Shown: positions 61,117 through 64,000 of the stretch, piece after piece
How the letters are laid out: each line of letters opens with the position of its first letter
Numbering within the stretch: the first letter of the stretch is position 1
Source of the DNA: PALSA-350 sp963834445
GTDB taxonomy: Bacteria > Acidobacteriota > Terriglobia > Terriglobales > Acidobacteriaceae
DNA: 64,000 nucleotides
Assembly: GCA_963834445.1 (NCBI GenBank)
Contig: CAWIBU010000009.1
Span: 1,674,001 to 1,738,000 of the forward strand
Reading direction: 5' to 3'
Made by a program: the position numbers and the translations under genes
The notes under the pieces: model-generated
Databases searched by the model: none
Seen by the model: only the letters and a program-made list of their open reading frames with translations
What the model was told of the DNA's origin: nothing

Positions 61117-62190
61117 TCATGCACGTTGCAATCTCTCGTTAGATGTTGTTGTCCGCGCAGCATTGACCGGCCCGCACGAGTCCCGTTTAACGAGTTCTGT
61201 GGGCACGGTAACGCGCTGAGGATCCTGATCCGGCTTGGCAATACGATTGAGAACCAATTCGACGAGTTGCTTGCCTAACTGCTCGGGAAATTCCCTGGTT
61301 GTACTCAACGCTGGATAGAGCCAAGTGCCGACGGTGTCGTCGCAGCCAGCGACGCTGATATCTTCGGGAACTCGCAAGCCCCGATCGCGGAGTGCCTTAT
61401 AAACCCCATGTGCGGTCGGATCATTGCCGGCCAGAATTGCGGTGACGGCTTCGTCCTGGGCGAGGAGCGACTTAGTCCCCAGATATCCGATTTCGCTCTC
61501 GTCTTCGGAATCGGTGCTGCTCTCGCGTGGCGCCAGGCCATTCTCATGCATGGCGCGTCGATAGCCCTCGAAGCAACGCGCAAACCAAGGCAGTCGGGTA
61601 TTACCAACAAACCAGATATGCCGGTGCCCCAAACCAATGAGGTACATGGTTGCGTCGTGGCCGCCCTGAATGTCATCAGCGAAAACCACGTCGGTCTGAT
61701 CCAGAACCTGTTGCTCACCAATCACGTTATTGCCCAACACGACAAAGGGAATTCCTCTGTTCACGAGTAGTTCGATAAGATTGGTCGAATTCGTTCCTGC
61801 CAAGATTACTGCTCGAATCACGTCGTGACGTTGCACCACCTTCGGCAAATGCAACTCAGTCCACGGCACCTGAGGCGAATACTTGAAGGACAGGAAAACC
61901 ATCTCCCATCCATGCGCAGAGCAGTGCGCCTCAGCTCCACTGAGAATGCGAGAGTGGAAGGCATGCAACATGGCTCGATTGCAGAGAAGAAATGCCAGGC
62001 TCTTGGTTTTGTTTCGTTGCGAAGGATCAATGCCGAGCTTCTTGGCCTCCTCCCAAACGGCCTTTTGGATCTCCGGAGCAACGCGGTTGTTGCCACTGAG
62101 GACTCGGGAGGCGGTCGCGACGCTTACCCGCGCTGCTAATGCAATTTCTCGGAGTCCAACTTTTTCCTTCTTTGGGGTTGTTTTTTTCAT
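61117..62190 (-). CDS. LacI-family transcriptional regulator
   Basis: 357 residues. The N-terminal helix-turn-helix is VGLREIALAARVSVATASRVLSGNNRVAP, the LacI signature. The C-terminal periplasmic-binding-protein-like domain (about 65-340) shows ILAGTNSTNLIELLVNRGIPFVVLGN, DDIQGGHDATMYLIGLGHRHIWFVGN and ILAGNDPTAHGVYKALRDRGLRVPEDISVAGCDD. It would bind a sugar or amino sugar and control nearby genes. The NagB fragment and the esterase gene across the divergent 520-bp gap are the likely former targets. Confidence 0.95.
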   Translation of the reverse strand: MKKTTPKKEKVGLREIALAARVSVATASRVLSGNNRVAPEIQKAVWEEAKKLGIDPSQRNKTKSLAFLLCNRAMLHAFHSRILSGAEAHCSAHGWEMVFLSFKYSPQVPWTELHLPKVVQRHDVIRAVILAGTNSTNLIELLVNRGIPFVVLGNNVIGEQQVLDQTDVVFADDIQGGHDATMYLIGLGHRHIWFVGNTRLPWFARCFEGYRRAMHENGLAPRESSTDSEDESEIGYLGTKSLLAQDEAVTAILAGNDPTAHGVYKALRDRGLRVPEDISVAGCDDTVGTWLYPALSTTREFPEQLGKQLVELVLNRIAKPDQDPQRVTVPTELVKRDSCGPVNAARTTTSNERLQRA

Positions 62191-62709
62191 GTACCTTAGG
62201 CCGATGCAAGAGCTTCCAGTCCTTTAAGCCTCGATGATTCTTAATGCCTGGCGGACTGACGTCAAGGGCGAAAAAGCTTCAGGAAACCACCGCATAGTCA
62301 CGCTGCTAAACAATAGAGAAACATTTCACAGCTTGCAAGGTGAATTATATTAAAAAGGTTCTTGCGATTGGCCGGTGGAACGATCCCGGAAGACCATCCA
62401 GCGCGCAGATTGCCTTTGCCTTGATTCACTTGTTAACGACTGGATAGGAAAAGTTCGGCATGCGGTTATGCGCGATTCCAGAAAACATTCTTAGTTTTGC
62501 AATAATTATTCTGTTGGCAGGGATAATTTGCAGCGATTATTGTAAGCGTCACACGAGCGGTATCAGCAATTCTCAATCGGTCATCCGTCGATCGTTTTTT
62601 CCTGATCCTTTGTAGCTTCACCCGGCCAGACTCACCGTAATTCGTTCCAGGGCGCCCTTTTCGGCGGTTAGGGCGTATTTAAAAACGACCTCATGGAAAT
62701 TGGTGACAC
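62191..62709. other. divergent intergenic region with probable regulator sites
   Basis: A 519-bp AT-rich gap between the divergent LacI-type and esterase-like genes, so the promoters of both should be here. TTATATTAAAAAGG around 62345 is a good -10-like stretch. No perfect LacI operator palindrome could be picked out with confidence. Confidence 0.4.
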
Positions 62710-63303
62710 ATGGTAACTCGCCGAACTTTCCTGGTGGGCAATGCGGCTACTTTAGTCCAATCTGCCCTGGACCTCCCGTTGCCGGCCTTTGCTGCATCTA
62801 CGGATGCCGCGGTGCAGCAGGCGGCCATTCGCCGATCGGAGAGGGATTTTTGGAACGACTGGCCAACTGTCAGCACGCGGAAAATGAATCAAGCTGGCGC
62901 TTTCAGAAAGGCTCTGCTGGCTCGCATTCAATCGAAAGAGCAAATTGAGAGCCGGGCCGCCCTGGTTCGGTCGCAACTGTGGCAGATTCTTGGCGACCCT
63001 CGCAGCAAGACGCCGTTGAATGCTCGTACCGTGGGAACAATCGAACGGACAGGGTATCGCATTGAAAAAGTCATCTTCGAGAGCATGCCGGAGGTTCATG
63101 TAACCGCTCATCTTTACCTGCCGACAACGGGCAAAGCTCCGTACCCTGGAATCATCGTTCCCCTGGGGCACACTGGCAACGGCAAGGCTTATCGAAATTA
63201 CCAGTACTCCTCTCAAAATTTGGCTCGCAAGGGCTATGTTGTCGTGGCCTACGACCCGTTCGGACGATCATGGATGACGGGGATGTGTACGGGGACTGGC
63301 TGA
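62710..63303 (+). pseudogene. Tat-exported acetylxylan-esterase-like hydrolase, truncated
   Basis: 197 residues. It starts with a Tat signal (TRRTFLVGNAATLVQSAL). FWNDWPTVSTRKMNQAGAFRKALLARI, the next part, and GYRIEKVIFESMPEVHVTAHLYLP match large secreted acetylxylan-esterase-like alpha/beta hydrolases. YPGIIVPLGHTGNGKAYRNYQ and LARKGYVVVAYDPFG follow. After YDPFG the normal GQGER and the nucleophile region are missing; the frame reads RSWMTGMCTGTG and stops. The catalytic triad is therefore absent. A frameshift or deletion near 63262 is the probable cause. Confidence 0.75.
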
Positions 63304-63397
63304 AACTGAGCTGAGAGAAACCTCTAGCAGTGCGCGCAGCGGTTGTGCCGCCACACACTTTTTCAGCCAGTCTTGAGACACGTGGCACGGAGGATCG

Positions 63398-64000
63398 ATG
63401 AGGCAATATTCCCGCTGGGTAAGTGCGTTGCTTTTGCTTATGGCGCCCTTGGGCGCGTTGGCCCAGACGCATGCACCGAAACTGATCGACGTTCACTTTC
63501 ATTATGACGGCGAGCCTGGAATTCTCGATAAGCTTTTAGATAAATTGAACGCAGCCGATGGGTTAGCCTTCCTGCTGACAACGCCCCGCGGGTTCCCGCA
63601 AGCCAGCAGGTTCATCCACGATCATCCTGACCGGTTTATCGGTTTTGGCGACGTTAAGTTAGACGATCCGCATGTACTGGAGGAGATCGATCGCTTCCAC
63701 GCTGCAGGATTCCGGGGTCTGGGCGAGATTACTTCCACCCTCAAAGCCTATGACGATCGAGCTTATTGGCCCATCTACGATCGGGCCCAGAAGTATCACA
63801 TGATGCTTCTTTTTCACACCGGGATCGTGAACCGGGTTCACCCGGAAGAGGCGGCCGATGTCAGCTTTGATCGGAGCCGGGTGACGCGGCTCGACCTGAT
63901 CGCACGGCATTGGCCAAAGCTGATCATCATCGGCGCCCACCTGGGAAATCCGGACTATGCGGAAGCAGCGGAGGTTGGGAGATGGAACCCGAATCTCTAT
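63398..64000 (+). CDS. secreted amidohydrolase-family protein, 3' end cut by the window
   Basis: The open frame runs from ATG 63398 (GGAGGATCG just upstream) to the window end, 201 codons so far. A signal peptide (QYSRWVSALLLLMAPLGALA) is followed by the metal motif LIDVHFHYDGEPG (H-x-H). GFRGLGEITST, MMLLFHTGIVN and LIIIGAHLGNPDYAE are further barrel strands with likely metal-binding His residues. This is the TIM-barrel amidohydrolase_2-type family. Substrate is unknown; its place after an esterase-like gene suggests a carbohydrate or phenolic breakdown locus. Confidence 0.85.
   Translation, partial: MRQYSRWVSALLLLMAPLGALAQTHAPKLIDVHFHYDGEPGILDKLLDKLNAADGLAFLLTTPRGFPQASRFIHDHPDRFIGFGDVKLDDPHVLEEIDRFHAAGFRGLGEITSTLKAYDDRAYWPIYDRAQKYHMMLLFHTGIVNRVHPEEAADVSFDRSRVTRLDLIARHWPKLIIIGAHLGNPDYAEAAEVGRWNPNLY

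Noticed and set aside
1..64000. tRNA, rRNA or riboswitch genes
   Set aside because: I looked through the gaps by eye and saw no cloverleaf, rRNA core or known riboswitch motif; a covariance-model search would be decisive.

Overview
The window looks like a chromosomal segment of an Acidobacteriota species (Terriglobia type). This rests on the moderately high GC content, Tat-exported esterases and aldo/keto reductases, a TonB-like protein with a Gly-rich linker, TIGR03118 and DUF885 secreted proteins, and dispersed palindromic repeats with GTCATCCCGACCGGAGCG-like cores. No 16S or other decisive taxonomic marker is present, so this is inference.

Left end (1-5.3 kb): a defence and decay zone. 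It holds a PIN toxin cut by the window edge, a UPF0175/DUF3368-PIN toxin-antitoxin pair, an MmeI-like restriction-modification enzyme that stops just after its NPPF motif, a fragment of a Tat-exported alpha/beta hydrolase, and a secreted metallo-beta-lactamase-fold hydrolase. An MFS exporter follows.

Sulfation island (6.9-14.7 kb, all + strand): TauE/SafE permease, aryl-sulfate sulfotransferase, PHP phosphoesterase, CysD, CysN (with an extra, P-loop-less APS-kinase-like tail), CysC and a SULT-type sulfotransferase. CysD, CysN and CysC make PAPS, the sulfotransferase uses it, and the PHP protein is a candidate for removing the by-product pAp. No PAPS or sulfite reductase gene is seen, so the locus looks built for sulfating an acceptor rather than for cysteine synthesis.

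Housekeeping core (14.8-36.1 kb): aroA, a GAF-GAF-SpoIIE phosphatase, deoC and hpt (-); lgt, a DUF5076 gene, uvrA (split by a one-base frameshift), a TPR protein, two small secreted proteins and a SprT-like metalloprotein (+); lspA and ileS (-); a TonB-family protein (+); ligD and an APC permease (-). A 60-bp perfect inverted repeat lies between the SprT-like gene and lspA.

Accessory region (36.5-48 kb): a Phd/PIN toxin-antitoxin operon with a palindrome just upstream of the antitoxin, a HipA-like kinase/DUF3037 pair, an OYE-type ene-reductase, a Tat-exported type-B carboxylesterase, a small secreted protein, a DUF885 peptidase-like protein, a CPBP protease, an aldo/keto reductase and a class II aldolase.

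Repeat island and redox block (48-57.5 kb): about 1.4 kb of nested repeats (a 212-bp tandem duplication plus a 117-118-bp tandem unit), then cytochrome b with a Tat-exported sulfite-oxidase-like molybdoenzyme, then a tightly overlapping four-gene operon (OmpR-type regulator, sensor kinase, coiled-coil porin-like protein, periplasmic blue-copper protein), and a TIGR03118 protein.

Right end (58-64 kb): a partly decayed carbohydrate locus with a GH36-like alpha-galactosidase, a NagB fragment, a LacI regulator, a truncated acetylxylan-esterase-like gene and an amidohydrolase cut by the window end. No tRNA, rRNA, CRISPR array, complete insertion sequence or prophage was recognised.
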